A stretch of DNA of 64,000 nt, from contig OZ029921.1 of NCBI GenBank assembly GCA_964023275.1, positions 11,041,806-11,105,805 on the forward strand. The letters run 5' to 3'. Below, one piece after another: positions 21,908 to 34,499 of the stretch (position 1 is the first letter of the stretch; each line of letters opens with the position of its first letter). The notes under the pieces are model-generated. The model made no database searches. It was not told the origin of the DNA and saw only the letters and a list, made by a program, of their open reading frames with translations. A program made the position numbers and the translations under genes. This DNA comes from Norana najaformis. Lineage: Eukaryota; Annelida; Clitellata; Crassiclitellata; Hormogastridae.

Positions 21908-23245
21908 CCGTATATACCCGCGTATTAGTCCGTCCGCGTATAAGTCGAAGTCGGATTTTAGACCGAAAATTTAGTACAAAATTCAAGACCCGCGTATAAG
22001 TCGATGATAAAAAAAACTATTATTCAATTTGTAAACTACGTAGCTCTATAGTCTTCGAAATACGGAATTATGATTCATGTTAAATCTGGATTGCTTTATA
22101 TACATTTACTTCTAAAGAAGCAAAAGCCTTTGATTTTTCGTTCTTTCTTTGATGTACCGTATTTTCCGGGTTATTATGCGCACTTGTGTATAACGCGCAA
22201 TAGCATTATTTTGCCTGATTTTTACTTTGATCCACATATAATGCGCACCGCAGCATAGTGCGCAAGCACTATACCCAGGACATACATTTTGACTGCACCT
22301 AGCGCATTATCCTTCATCTTATAAAATATACGCGAAACCCGACGCTTTAATAGCAAAATCTATAGACCGTAGGTTGTGTTTATTTAGAGGTTCTTTGTGA
22401 CCAACTTCTAAGGACTGGGTGCGAATTTCAGCCATGTTGACCGACTCATACCGGTACTTTGATGTGCATCGGGGTTCCGTAATCTGCCTGACTTACCAGC
22501 CTGTCAATTATGATGTTTACTAATCGCTTTTGGAAACGCTGGTTCCAACGACTTTGCTTTTTAGGGCACTGAAGACGATTATGGTTGTGTATTGGTTGCG
22601 AGACATTACACACTATTCACGTTGTTTATCAAGGAGTTCAAAATCGAGTTTGCTCTATACGCAATAGACTGCATTGCATTCATTTAAAAGTTCGTTATGA
22701 ACAACTTCTAAGGACGGAGCGAATTTTAGCCACATAATACTTTGATTTGTACTGGAATTTCGCACTCTGATGTTACCCGGTAGGTTATTTGTTTCCGTAC
22801 TCCGATTATGAGACTAAGCCAGTGCTGAAGTTGGTTTCATGGCTTTTGGCACTATAGAAATCGTGATGTAACGATTAGGAATAAGGTATGCATACCTTGA
22901 TAATATTTCATTTCTTCGGGCGGAGGTCTCAGCAGGCGATAATAAAGGAATTCGCTTTTGACGCATGATATATACAATAACATTATTATAAGTGAAGTAT
23001 ATTTCGTTTTGACCAATATTTATTCAGAAAGCATATAAAATGTCATTTCTCTTGAAAAATGATGTAAAAAGCAGACAACTGAAACAAACGTAATTTTAGG
23101 TCCGCTTTTTGCATTGTTTAAATTTCAGTCCGAAAATCGGTCCGAAAATCATCTGTCTATTTAGCGTCGCGCGTATAAGTCGAAGAGCTTTTTCGTCAAC
23201 CTGAAATAGTCTAAAATTTCTCGACTTATACGCGAGTATATACGG
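21908..23245. mobile_element. Non-autonomous TIR DNA transposon (Tc1/mariner-pogo-like ends)
   Basis: The termini are inverted: the left reads CCGTATATACCCGCGTATTA and the right, on the other strand, CCGTATATACTCGCGTATAA. Both are flanked by TA, the duplication expected of Tc1/mariner-type elements. Length is 1.34 kb with no transposase frame, so it depends on a partner. A second, different terminus-like sequence, CCGTATTTTCCGGGTTATTA at about 22158, suggests another pogo-like fragment nested inside. Confidence 0.75.
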
Positions 23246-23947
23246 TAGTTCTGACCATACTGTCCAATGCATTGAAATGGGAAGTTTGAAGGGCTATAGC
23301 TGAGATGCGGGTGATTGTAACAGATATGTTCTGGGTGTTTTTGGTAGTAAAATGGGTGAGGAGTATGTTGTTTGATGCGCTTTGATTTGAGATGGGGGTG
23401 AATATGTAACTTTTGCTGGCGAAGTTTCGTCGAGATTGAGTTGCCTAGTATGGGGTCAAATGTGAACATGAATATACGGTCTAACTTGACAGACAGCGGC
23501 TTCGACCTTTGAACTGCAACATGCCCTATGGGGTTATGACGCCAAAAAATTTTATTTCTAAAAATAGATCTGCGCTATAAAAACCAGTTTATACATTAAT
23601 TATATAACATAGCTACACGTGTAGAATTTCACAGTTGTTCCTAATTGACCAAACTGAGCTACTGCTCCTTTCACAATTATTTAGTGTAGACCCAACTTAA
23701 CACCACTTCGTCCCTCAGAATCACATTTTGTCCTAAATTTAAATGCATGATCCTAATGTAATTAGCCCAGGATCCCACCTGCACGTATTAATTACAATAT
23801 TTCTTTGCACGGAGAGTAATCTGCTTCCTCAACAGACCAATTTTTTTATAAATTCGCCGAAACCCATCTGGATTGTATTTGTCAACGGAAGAGATTTCGC
23901 ACGTATACAGTGCAAAATTTCATCCTGGCAACGGAAGTGGGCGTGGC
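23246..23947. other. Intron sequence, nothing recognised
   Basis: AT-rich, without assignable features. Confidence 0.4.
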
Positions 23948-23980
23948 CGGAAGGAATTTGTTGCCGGAAGAAATTTCGCA
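23948..23980 (-). repeat. 33-base inverted repeat, right arm
   Basis: Exact reverse complement of 20962-20994. The enclosed 3.0 kb carry the SINE and the TA-flanked element. Confidence 0.7.
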
Positions 23981-24048
23981 TGACACCGGCAACCAGAAAT
24001 CTATACCCACAGCCGCCTACAGTTGTGAAGAGCTGACCGCGCAGCCAG

Positions 24049-24180
24049 CAACGAGGTTATAGAAGGCGTCACTTCCGGCTTACAAAATTTCAATCGTTGC
24101 AAAACACGTTGCAATGGAATGTTTAAGACGCATCGGAATTTTGTAAGCCGAATATGACCCCTTCTACTATGACCTCGTTG
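24049..24180. repeat. Foldback palindrome / small MITE
   Basis: The arms begin CAACGAGGTTATAGAAGG and, on the opposite strand, CAACGAGGTCATAGTAGAAG. They continue through CGGCTTACAAAAT on both sides. Arms are about 50 bases with a short loop. The whole is only 132 bases, so it is a miniature inverted-repeat element or the collapsed ends of a larger one. Confidence 0.75.
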
Positions 24181-24229
24181 GAGTAAACATCACGAAACCT
24201 TCGTGATATTATACCGGTTGCTCTCATTC

Positions 24230-24990
24230 TAGCTTACTGTTTACAGGAGAGTTCAGAAAACAGGTTGACGATGTGAATAGGGTAACCCATGTCTATCATG
24301 ACCAGCCATAGCATCTCATGTGAGACAGAATCAAAAGCCTTCTTAAAATCAACAAAGCACAGATAGAGGGGCTACTGATGCTCTCTGGTTTTCTGCATGA
24401 TGATTCTTAGATTTGTGACTTGATCTCGTATTCCCTTTCCTCTGCGAAATCCAGCTTGTTTATTTGCCACCTCAGATTCCATCTTAATCCAAATCTTTTC
24501 CATGATAATCTTCAGGATGATTTACTGGCATGCAAGACCAGGGCTATGGTCCGGTAATTTGTGCATTGTCTCATATCCCCTTCTTTGGAAGACAAATGAA
24601 AACTAGGTTTGTCCAACCTGCTTCTCTCTTTGCCTTGATGAACATAAAGCTTTCATCAGATATCCATGGTTTCCAGTTCTGAAGTTTGGTGTATCCCAAT
24701 GAGTTTTTGCTACATCAAATAGAATAATCTTGGTCTCTTGCCAAAGCTCATCTGGTGTTCTCTCCTCTTCATCCAATTCTAATACCAATCAATTCTAATA
24801 CCTCAAAACGATTTTTAACTTCCACTGCGTAAACAGCCTTCTCCTCCTCTAACTCCACCAGATTTATCCTTTTTGGCTGTTCCAGATTCTTTTTTTTTAA
24901 CCAATCTAATTTTTAGCTTTGCACTTGCAGATTATGGTCAGAATCACAATCCGCCCCTGGGTAGGCTCTACAGTTACTGGCGCAAGCTTT
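24230..24990 (-). mobile_element. RTE-like LINE fragment (endonuclease end, linker, start of RT)
   Basis: Minus strand: an endonuclease tail SRAYPGADCDSDHNLQ (about 24920-24990), a linker TPDELWQETKIILFDVAKTH (about 24690-24770), and RT blocks QAGFRRGKGIRDQVTNLRII and LCFVDFKKAFDSVSHEMLW (about 24310-24470). These are typical of RTE/BovB-like LINEs. Stops and shifts are present. Confidence 0.75.
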
Positions 24991-25309
24991 CCAACGCTGT
25001 GCTATTGCAATGTAATCAACGTAATCAATCTAATCAATCACTACTCTTAAACGCAATACGTAGTACGTCATTCAACCAGTTAGTCGCTTGATTTATGTCT
25101 CCGTACGTTTTAATTGTTTTTGAAGTCTTGATGGCTCTTTAGAGTGAGATTTTGGTACCAGCAGCTTCCTTAAAGTGTCTGGACTTCAATTATCTATATT
25201 GTAGTTCAGGTTATGCTCCGGTTTTTAATTTATAACATTTAGATTGTGCAATTTTGGACTGAATTTAACTTCACTAACTTACTCAGGTAATACAGTTACA
25301 ACATCATAA

Positions 25310-26150
25310 TGTGGTTACCTAGCAATGCTTCGATGAACGCCATGTTAACTTTATGCTGCACCCTTCCTACCGGCATAGTCACCAGCATATATTTTTCCAA
25401 TGGCTATGTTATGTCAACCGTTACGATAGCAAACATCCCACATTCCTGTATCCGGTCGTATATAAATGGACGGATGCCCGATGCCTCAATTGGAGGCAAC
25501 CGATTACGTTCATCTACCGGAAGCTGAAAAGGCGTGATCTCGCCTTCTTCCGACAAGCGTTGGTCAATTCATCGCTGGTTTTGGCTTCTGATGACACCTC
25601 TCTCGGCTGCGTTTGTCAGATAGGCAACATTGTCATCGACATCCTGGACCAACTGGTCTGTTCTTAGCAAAGAAGTGCTCAGGAAAAAAGATCAATCGCT
25701 GCCTGTCTCCTGTAGCTGCTGATGCAGCGCAGCCTCGAAGATGCCTAGAAAGGTGATGGAAGTCTACGGACAACGAACTTGTTCGCAGCGCGTGTCGGCC
25801 AGTATGACGTAACGCCAACAAACTCATCAACAATATCAGAAAAGCCTAACAAATCTCTTCAGCAGAGTGAAGAATGTGCTGCAGTTCACAGAACCGCCTG
25901 GAGTGCTACCGACTGAAGAATGTCAGAAAAACGCTGTCTCACATTCTCAGCATCTTCATCAACAAGATCAAGTCAACAAAAATATTGATTTCAAAGCGTA
26001 TGTCCGGACAACCGGTGGACCCTCTTCCATCAGATAGGGACCATGTAGGCACGCATCTCAATTACCTCACATCTGTGGATGTTGTGAAAATCTTAGAGGT
26101 ATGCCTCTGTGGCACCTCTGTTGAAGAAGAAAGGTTTTGATCTTGATGAT
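25310..26150 (+). mobile_element. LINE family D, linker region
   Basis: Collinear with 39530-40120: WTDARCLNWRQPIT parallels the sequence after the endonuclease there, and IGNIVIDILDQL parallels VDDIVTDILDQLAPL. This region lies between endonuclease and RT in L2/CR1-like elements. Many stops. Confidence 0.6.
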
Positions 26151-26582
26151 CCTTCTAACATTAGTCCAATTTAAAGCTTACATACGCTGTCGAAATTTTT
26201 TAACGTGTCTTCTTGACTCCTCTGTTGCACAAATTAGTAGTCTGCGAGAATTTATTATTTTCCATAAAAGAAAGTAGCCATCACTTTTTGAGTTATATCG
26301 TTTTATTATTTAACGACTGCATTCACATTCTATTTTAGAACTGGATTCCACCCATTGGACTCATGGGTGTCAAGCAGCAAGATATCTGATGTTAATGTGT
26401 CTTGTACATTTTAACTGAATATTTTGTCATGTACTGAATGTACTCGATGACCGTCTTATGTTCATACTTCTAGTGTGTCCCAGTTTGTGTTTCGGAGTTA
26501 TTTCTTATGTTTGCTTTTGGATTTCGTGCCTTTATATTTTCGACAGCATGTGATCGGATATCACTAGATCCTGACCGCCATT
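26151..26582. other. Intron sequence, nothing recognised
   Basis: No features assigned. Confidence 0.4.
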
Positions 26583-27010
26583 TCAGTTGGTCCAACTACG
26601 ACAGGTAGACTGGTTTCCGTTTGGAGATTGTCACTCCAGACTTACAGATGCTGTCTGCGACCTGGGATCCCGTTATAAAACACCGAGAAGGTGGAGTGCG
26701 TCGACCGTGAATCGTAGAGAAGTTATAACCAACCGGCCAGTTTCTGACGAATGTCTGTCCTGCACAGACTTGATGACCAATATACTGCCAAGATCAGGAC
26801 TCCCTTGGTTTGACGGGAAAGAACGCTCGAAATCAAAGAGGTCAACCAGGGCACTCGAAAGGTTGTATCATTGTGTGGGAACAGTCGAACTCTCCCAATA
26901 GCAACATCACATATAGGACCTGTGAACTGTACATTACATTATTTCCCATATAGGGTTCATATCACGTTACTGTTCAGGTCGAGAAGTCATAATTGAGCAA
27001 CAAGTCAACA
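26583..27010 (+). mobile_element. LINE linker fragment (probable)
   Basis: The frame contains CTDLMTNILPRSGLPWFDGK and STRALERLYH. The pattern (acidic linker, P-W-F-D, then a basic R-x-x-R-x-L-E-R helix) is typical of the segment between endonuclease and RT in L2-like elements. The assignment rests on that pattern only. Confidence 0.4.
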
Positions 27011-27574
27011 AACGACACGTCATCCGGAACAAGAGAGCCAAATTCATACGTAGACAACTTGGCGATTCGCAGGGAACCAAAACACTTGCATGAACATCCT
27101 GAACGTTATGTCTAACTTCTTCATCCAGCTCCATCAGACTGGCAAGCCGGTACACCAGACAATGTATCGCTACATCGTCTACGTTACATTCCTTTCTTAC
27201 CAGTTACCAAAGTTAGAAGAATCACTGTAAACTCGCCTCCGGCTGAGGTATCTATCCTTACTATGACCTAACTATCAAGTTCAACCCTTGACCTTGTCAC
27301 TACTGGCTACATTGTTGCCCTACTCATAAAATCTACATTCAAAGACTGTGAACTTTACCCTGTGTCCATAGGGTTTCTAAAATATTTTTGTCTCTCTACC
27401 TCATCATGTTTGCAACTCTCTCACCGACACTATCTGTTGCTCTAAACTGATAACTTATCTTTTCCACTCTGTTTATGCTTCTAACTGAAGTTGTTGCCCC
27501 ACTCTAATATGCACTTGTAAACTTTGTAAGGAGGGCATTCTCAAATTTCAGTTGTATTGCATTCAACCCAGGGA
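27011..27574. other. Intron sequence, nothing recognised
   Basis: No features assigned. Confidence 0.4.
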
Positions 27575-27815
27575 GTACCAGTCAGTGAGCGTACCTTGTG
27601 CTGCAGATTTCATTCGGCTGTTATCAGTTCCGATACTCAATGCAATACGGACCAGAAAGGCTGAGCATGTTCTCAATTGACCTGCTAGTCTGTGTGGGAT
27701 TCCTTTGATTCGGGTTCTACGTGCATGAAAGCCCGTCGGTGGAGATTTTTCCAGTTATCTGAACATTATTTGTCTACGGATGAACTTGTTCTAATAAACT
27801 CTAATATCATTTAGA
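27575..27815 (+). repeat. Dispersed repeat R, copy 3
   Basis: Shares TTTCATTCGGCTGTTATCAG, CTCAATGCAA, the GCCCG..GGTGGAGA block and AGTTATCTGAACATTATTTG with copy 1 at 2318-2560. It ends about 90 bases before the Ig3 exon at 27904. Confidence 0.55.
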
Positions 27816-27903
27816 CTAGCAAGAAGCGCCTGATAATGCACTATAAAATGTTCTTCAGTCAAGTAAACGTACTAACTGACTGACTTTGTTTTACGAATTT
27901 CAG

Positions 27904-28103
27904 ACCAAAGCCACAGTTGTTGTGGTACAAAGACTCGGCATCAGTTCCAGCTTCAGGCTATTCGGACAATCGCATGAGGGTCATAAACGAAAGCTATGTT
28001 CTGGTTATTGAGCACTTAACAAAAGCTGATGAGGGAAGCTATCTTTGCCAAGCAATTAACAGTGTTGGGTCAAATCAGTTCGCAACTAAACTCATTGTTC
28101 ATG
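27904..28103 (+). CDS. Exon: second half of Ig domain 3
   Basis: The acceptor is TTTACGAATTTCAG| and the donor TTCATG|GTATGA; phase 2 in, phase 1 out. It opens with PKPQLLWYKDS (core tryptophan), then RMRVINESYVLVIEHLTKAD and EGSYLCQAINSVGSNQFA with the second cysteine and the A-I-N-S-x-G turn, then the G strand. One N-glycosylation sequon (NES). A normal I-set half domain. Confidence 0.85.
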
Positions 28104-29239
28104 GTATGAAAGCACTTTTTACTTAATAAGATAAGCATGTAAGGCGTCAGTAAGTCATTATACGGTACCTTAATAATTAACGTTTATGTTATAATTATTA
28201 TTAAGCATGGAATCCCCTAAGCAGTCACAGGCTGGCGTATTTACGCGCCTTTGAGGCTGTTTGTTAATTGCGCATGTTATAAATGTCTGTTTAATAATAA
28301 GACACCGATCGCTCAAAGTTAGTAGTACGCCAGGAGTCGATGCCCGAGTTTCAAAAGAGCGCAGAGCAGGCACTCAAACCTTCACTCCCAAACCCCACTA
28401 TACTCAGTTCGAATTCATCTTGTCGTCCGGCCAGACAGTTCCAGGTTTCAAGGGAGGGCATCAGCATGAAGCTGCAGAAGGACTTACGAACGAAGTCTCG
28501 AGTATTCTCAGCAGACTTGTGCAGCTGGCAATTATAATAAAAAAGTATTTAAAAATAATAATAATCGTCGGGTCGATAACATATGCTAAAGGATCGATAA
28601 CAAATGCAGCTTTATCATCGCAACAGCACGCATGACTTGTGATGGCACCCAGAGCTGCAGAACTTCTGCACGATAGTCCGAATTCGAACCGAAACTCCGC
28701 GAAAAAAGTCTTCTCATGTCTTCCTCAGGGACCAGCGTTTCAGTCAACCAGTCAGGTAGAAGTCCTTCAGAGCTGTGCTTCGTTCGATTCGCTCAACGCC
28801 AAGCGGTCACGCACGACTACTGGTGCAGTCACGCTGACCTACTCAAGTCATCCGACTTTGGAGCTCCAAAGGCAGCGACTGAATCTGTTCCCCTTGGGTG
28901 GCGTCGTCTTGTCATCTCAGGGCCAAACGCAGCAATGGAAGCAGCAACCTAGGAAACCGTTTCAGTTGACTGACAAACGGCACAAGAGGGACAAAGGAGT
29001 CCTGGTCGAGTAACAGAAAACGAGCGACAACAGCACTGCGCTAGTCTGGTGTCCAATGACCAGCTTATCATCATCCGTTGATCAAATAATAATTATAGTA
29101 ATAATGACGGTATAATAATAATAATATCACGACTTGATCAAACCGTAGTCAATCTTCTACCGCGCCTGTCGTGTGCCCAGTGAAATAATACTGGGTCTTC
29201 GCTAGATTCAGCCGCAGCCAATTGGAAAACATCCATTTT
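28104..29239. other. Intron sequence with unassigned debris
   Basis: Open frames around 28639-29013 have no recognised domain. A 50-base piece near 29180-29235 reads, on the minus strand, like the SNWLRLNLAKTQY block of LINE family A. Otherwise nothing. Confidence 0.35.
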
Positions 29240-30091
29240 TTCCTTTCTTTCTGGCTGGAATTAATCCCTGCTAGGGGAGGGCACCACACGGATCCTTTTC
29301 CATTTGTTTCTATCTCCAGTATCTTCTTTCTTCGGTCTGAGGAACTTCAATTCTTGCTGAATCAAGTCTCCCCATCTCTTCTTTTGTCGTCCCCGACTGC
29401 GTCATCCGTAAACTTCTGCTGTCATAATTCTTTTAATGCAGCTTTCCTCCTCTCTTCTCATCACATGACCATACCATCTCAACCTGGCTTCTCGTACCTT
29501 GTAAGATTTACTATTATATATGCCACTCCCAATTTCTGTCTGATATTCCTTTTGTTGTCTTTCAGTGACTTTGTAAGTAGGCCTATCCATCGCAGCATTC
29601 TCATTTCTGTTCTCTCCAGCAGCTTCTCCTCCTCTTTCGTCAGTGTCCAGGCTTCTGCTGCATATATCATCACTGGTGTTATCATTGTTTTGTACACCTT
29701 TCCTTTGAGTTGAATCGGCTTTTTGACATCGCATAATACACTCGATAAGTCTTTCCATTTTTGCCATGCTGCCTTAATCCTGTTCTTAACATGATGTTTG
29801 CATTCTCCTTTAGCATTCGTTATCGACCCAAGATATTTAAGGGTTTCTACTTGTTTCAATGCATTTCCTGCGATGTCCTTGACCACAAGTGTCTCATCCA
29901 TTTTGGAAAATACCATGGTCTGTTTTATTGGTATTTATTTTAAGGCCTTTGCTCTCCAGTCCAGTGCCCTCTGCCCTTGTATCTTTGTCGCTGCATCGTC
30001 TGCCACATCCATCCATTCTGTGAATTTCTGTACTTAAGCAATGGTGACCTGAATCGAAGACATACAGGCAGGTGTGTCCGAATGGTAGCAA
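29240..30091 (-). mobile_element. RTE-like LINE, C-terminal half
   Basis: Minus strand: KINTNKTDHGIF, VETLKYLGSITNAKGECKHH, RIKAAWQKWKDLSSVLCD, KVYKTMITPVMIYAAEAWTL, RTEMRMLRWIG and EARLRWYGHVMRREEESCIK. These motifs, in this order, define the thumb and C-terminus of RTE/BovB-like reverse transcriptases. One internal frameshift is visible. It is related to the + strand piece at 59165-59715. Confidence 0.85.
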
Positions 30092-30107
30092 GTACAGTTA
30101 GGTGTCT

Positions 30108-30890
30108 TCAACGTACTGGTGTACCAGCAGCCTCTAAGCACTGATGATCTGTGTCAGATCGGCCGTAGCCCTGTTTAGGATGTTGCGTAGCGACACCAGC
30201 GCTGAGCTCTATGGAACACCGAATGGAACAAGTGTCCAAGCTGTGCAGTCCGAGCCGATTGTCACCGTCATTGTGCGTCTGTAGCAGAACAAGTCTCAAG
30301 GTCAGAAGAGGTTCTGAGACGTGTGATTAAGATGTCACTCTACCGTGTCATGTGCTGCGCTTACATTCAAAAGAGCAAGCAGCATGACACGTCCAGAATC
30401 AGTGACGCCACAGATGTCCAAGATGAGTCTTGGCAAATCCGTCTCCATATAATGTCCCTTCCTGAAACCTGACTTTCGCTTTGGCATGAGGTCGCTTGCT
30501 TCTAAATGTAGTACCATCTGCCAAACAACAATCAGCCAACATGTAAGGTTCGAGATTAGTTGGTGGCTGTTGATGCTTTCTGGACCAGTCCTGGCTTCTT
30601 CTGTGAAGGTAGAACAATTGCACACCTTTGATCTACTGGTAAGAATACTTCGATCAGCGACGAATTGCAGAGCTGCACGTGGAAAGGGATCAGCTCATCG
30701 ATGAAATTGTGAAGGGGAAAAGTTGGAATAGGGTAGAGTATGTTTTCGGCAAAGATAGCAGAAGCTATTTCAGATCTTCACCACTGATCATTTCAAAATG
30801 GTCCAGACGGCATCATGTAGCTGAATGGGTGAGTGGAGCTGAACCCTCTGTCTCTTTGTGGGTGTCATATACTCTCTTGATCATATAACG
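30108..30890 (-). mobile_element. L2/CR1-like LINE, first RT blocks
   Basis: Minus strand: a LIEVFLPVDQRCAIVLPSQK block (about 30600-30660), SGFRKGHYMETDLPRLILDI (about 30410-30480) and a decayed LLALLNVSAAHDTVE (normally D-x-S-A-A-F-D-T-V). The upstream part to 30890 continues the N-terminal linker. Not intact. Confidence 0.65.
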
Positions 30891-31724
30891 CAGAAAGTCC
30901 TATGCGAAGAACGATGGACTCTGGGAGGTGCAGCATTGGCATATCGTTCCAGAGCCACCGGTTGTCCTTAGAGTAGCACCGCTCTTTGTCCCGGAAGGAG
31001 TGCTGTTCTCACATGATTGATTGATTAGAGCCTTTATTGAACACCGTACAACAGTCATTTTACAGTTGGATTTTACCGAAGAGACGTCATATCCTGTTAC
31101 ATGGTTCGCCTAATTTTTTGCAACAGATTTCAAGGAGGAATTGTTGACATTTACATAGTTTTACAGCTTTGTGCTACAGCTTTTGCTCTCTGTGCCAGTG
31201 CAGAGCTGAAGTGAACAGTTTTAAAACACATTGTGCATATATGTCTCTGAAACGGGTGCAGTGTAGGCAAATTAGTGAGCTCGTCGGGCAAGAGGGTTAC
31301 ATTTAGTTTGCTAGGTTATAATTATCAGCTTGAAAACTGCCTTATGTTATAAAATGCTTCGAGTAGTTTTCCTTGTGTCTGCATTACTCTGTTAGAATGG
31401 GGTGGTTGAGAGTCGGTGTGTAATGTAATGTAACGATTCGAATGATTTAATTCTAGATTTTTGCGACATTGCCGCCATTTCAATCACTTTTATCGAATTG
31501 TTAAAGGTTGCCTTGTCAATAACCGACGAAACATGAAATGCGAGACTCAGTTGCTGCTATGGCTTTGACTATATCACTGCAGCCATTTCTTTTACCTTTC
31601 GTTTTCGTTTTGCACACTGTAGACCATTAGATTGTCGCATCCCTGTAGGTATTAAATACCAATTCAACAAATATAGAGCTTTAAATATATAGTGAAATAT
31701 CGACGCTACTTGGTTGAATTTTAG
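30891..31724. other. Intron sequence, nothing recognised
   Basis: No exon or repeat could be assigned up to the Ig4 acceptor at 31724. Confidence 0.4.
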
Positions 31725-31856
31725 AGCCGCCTAAAATTACTGTGAGTCTACTATCAAAAAATATCACTGTTGGTGACAGTGCGGAATTCATATGTCAGGG
31801 CTTTGGAACACCTCATCCATCCATTGATTGGAGGGTCAATGGACATTTGGTCACAG
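31725..31856 (+). CDS. Exon: first half of Ig domain 4
   Basis: The acceptor is GGTTGAATTTTAG| and the donor GTCACAG|GTTGGT; phase 1 at both ends. It encodes PPKITVSLLSKNITVGDSAE, then FICQGFGTPHPSIDWRVNGH with the first cysteine and the core tryptophan. W-R-(I/V)-N-G after the C strand is a hallmark of Ig4 in L1CAM and its relatives. Contains one sequon (NIT). Confidence 0.85.
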
Positions 31857-34499
31857 GTTGGTTGACTGTTAACGGCAAGACAATATAGATCACATGTGGA
31901 AGCAGTAACAAATTAAGCTCCAATTCTGTCTCTCTCTCTCTCTCTCTAGTTTTGTTTTATGTGTGTGGTTTACATAATTATGCCGTTAGCATTCACTCTT
32001 AAACTGTAAAGTTTTTCACATTAATATTTATAATGTTCGCTAATTATGATGCACGTGCTACTTCTTATAATCACATTTAAAACCTATCTTTTCCAAACGG
32101 AAATATGTGTATTAGTGTTGTCTACATGTAAATGGTGAATATAAGGTTACAGTTTTCAAATAGTGGAAACTGCCAAATAAGTCCACTATTTAAAATAACA
32201 AATCAGGATGTAGTTTTGATGTTGATTGAAAGATATTTAGAGTTTGCACTTTTAAAGTTTTACTCCTTATGTCATTTTGCTATTGGCATAATTGTGTCGT
32301 GATTGTTTATTTCTTCTTGGTGAATTAAAAGTCTAATTTAAGTATTGATCAATTACTAATAAATGTAGAATTTCTGTTCACTTAAATATGTTATCAATAT
32401 AATTTATCATTATAATTTCAATCATTCAATCAGTCAGTTTGCTAAGGTGCGCTACTTCAATCGATTCATTGGAACGGTAAACTCTTGCTTGACATTACTG
32501 GCTGGGTGGATCAACTGTGTGGATCAAAAGGTGGATCGACTGCTTATTTTTGTGTCCGATGTTGGCCTAGAGCACTAGTTGATGCCCCAAATTTAATTCT
32601 TGCATTTATGAAGCTCAGCCCATCGCCATAATCCGACGCCTTGACGACTGGAATCTTTAAGGAAGGTAGGTATGTGCTTGACATGACCGCCAGCACGGTA
32701 GGGTCAGCACGCTGTGCATGTGCTTTGATAGAAAAGGCACTTGGCCAGAATCTACTTTATCTAGCATGTCATCCTACGTGATAGCAATCCTATCTGAAAA
32801 GGCATTCATATTCCTGATAATTGCTGCCTTCACTGGTCCAGATGTTGCCATACTTCACCGTTTTCAAGACAACTTGAGTTGGAATTGGATAGACCAAGGT
32901 AGATCTGATACAGAAACTGATCTGGCAGTTCAAGGGGCGAAATTACTGCTTTTGGGTAGGCAAACTTCGAAGTTCATCATCTCATAGATGACTACATAGT
33001 GCTTTTGGAATTAGTACTCATCTTTTCTTGGCAGAATACCATATTTCATAGATCCTGGATACCAGGCTTGTTGAATGGGAAAAATTATCTCTTCATTCAA
33101 GATGTGGATGTTCTGATGCTTGGTCAAACGGAAACTATTTGAAGAATACGATATCTTTCAGTTTATTCTGTTTTTCTGTGTTCCAAGCATGGTTCCATGC
33201 TTCTTGCTCTCTCTCTCTCTCTCTCTCTCCTCCCTCCCTCCCTTCCTTGCCATTGATCTATGGTTAATTCAACAATTGACCAGATACAGACAGAAACCAA
33301 GAAATTTGCAAAGCCACTACTAAACGTTCCAACTTCATTTGTGGTACAGTGTACCTAAATGAGGCTACAGATGGATTGGCCTTCTTCGACCCAAGAATTG
33401 AAATCAATAAGAAAGAAAGAATGGCCAATAATCTACGTTGGCAGGGTAGACAGAACTACTCGCTTCCGAGGCTTGACTTGACATCTGTTAATGTTAACAG
33501 CCAACTGAGTTCTTTTGTTAGCACCATACTAGGGACTTTTTAGATCCTGGAATTGAAGAATTCATTGCTGCAGTTCTCGGCAGAAAGCTGGAATGTAAGA
33601 TGTGATTGTGCACCAGATTGAAAGATGCGAAGACTATCTTGCCTCACTGCAAATCGTGATGGCTCTCAAGGTTGTCAGTGACACGGCAAAGAGACAGGAA
33701 TGAAGCGGGTACAGATTACACATAAATTCTGACGAATGAGGAACAGCAAAACTAACATTTACTGCAAGTTGTTTAGGATCACTGACAAAAATTTTCTGAC
33801 TCCATGAAGAAGACTGCAGGCCGGTGTTGAGTCAAATTCAGAATAATAATCTGAACTATCACCGCAATGAAGACGGACTTGATATGTCTTAGCTCAAAGC
33901 TAACAACTTCATGATTGCACTTGCAATATTTGATTTGCTACTCTATTGCAGTAAGGCCTACTCTAATCTATTATTGACAGTTTAAGGCATACTAAAATAC
34001 ATATTTTATGTTTTTAAACTAATTCTCGATAGCTTAACATAAAGGTGTATACTACCGTATACCCAAAAGTTCCTGATTCACTTGTGCAACCCATAAATAT
34101 GGTTCAATTTCACTACAATTTCCAGCCTATTGGTATTTTAATAGATGGACTGTGTTGGTGGGTTTCAACATGGAACTTCAAGCAAAAAATTGATTAGACC
34201 ACCCTAATGTATGTAACTGTATGTCTGAATGCCCATGTATTGCATTTAACCTTTGGATAGCTTATTGAACTGGGATCTACAGTAACTAAATTTGCAGAGG
34301 GTAAAATACGCCTAGATTTTCGCGCTTAGGGCATTCATTACTAGATTCGTCCACACTCTATAGAAGACTAATTATCCGCTCTACTATGACATGACGCTAC
34401 TCATCTATGTTGGTAGTCTAGCCGAATCTAGAAACTTCAATAAATAGTGTACATACTTTTTAAATAATATAAATTGAAAACAAATTCGTAAAATGTTAT
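31857..34499. other. Intron with simple repeats and unassigned frames
   Basis: (TC)n at 31927-31948 and (CT)n/(CCCT)n at 33207-33243. Frames at 32718-32987 and 33349-33543 (WQGRQNYSLPRLDLTSVNVN) have no recognised family and no usable splice context. They may be remnants of a DNA transposon. Confidence 0.35.
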
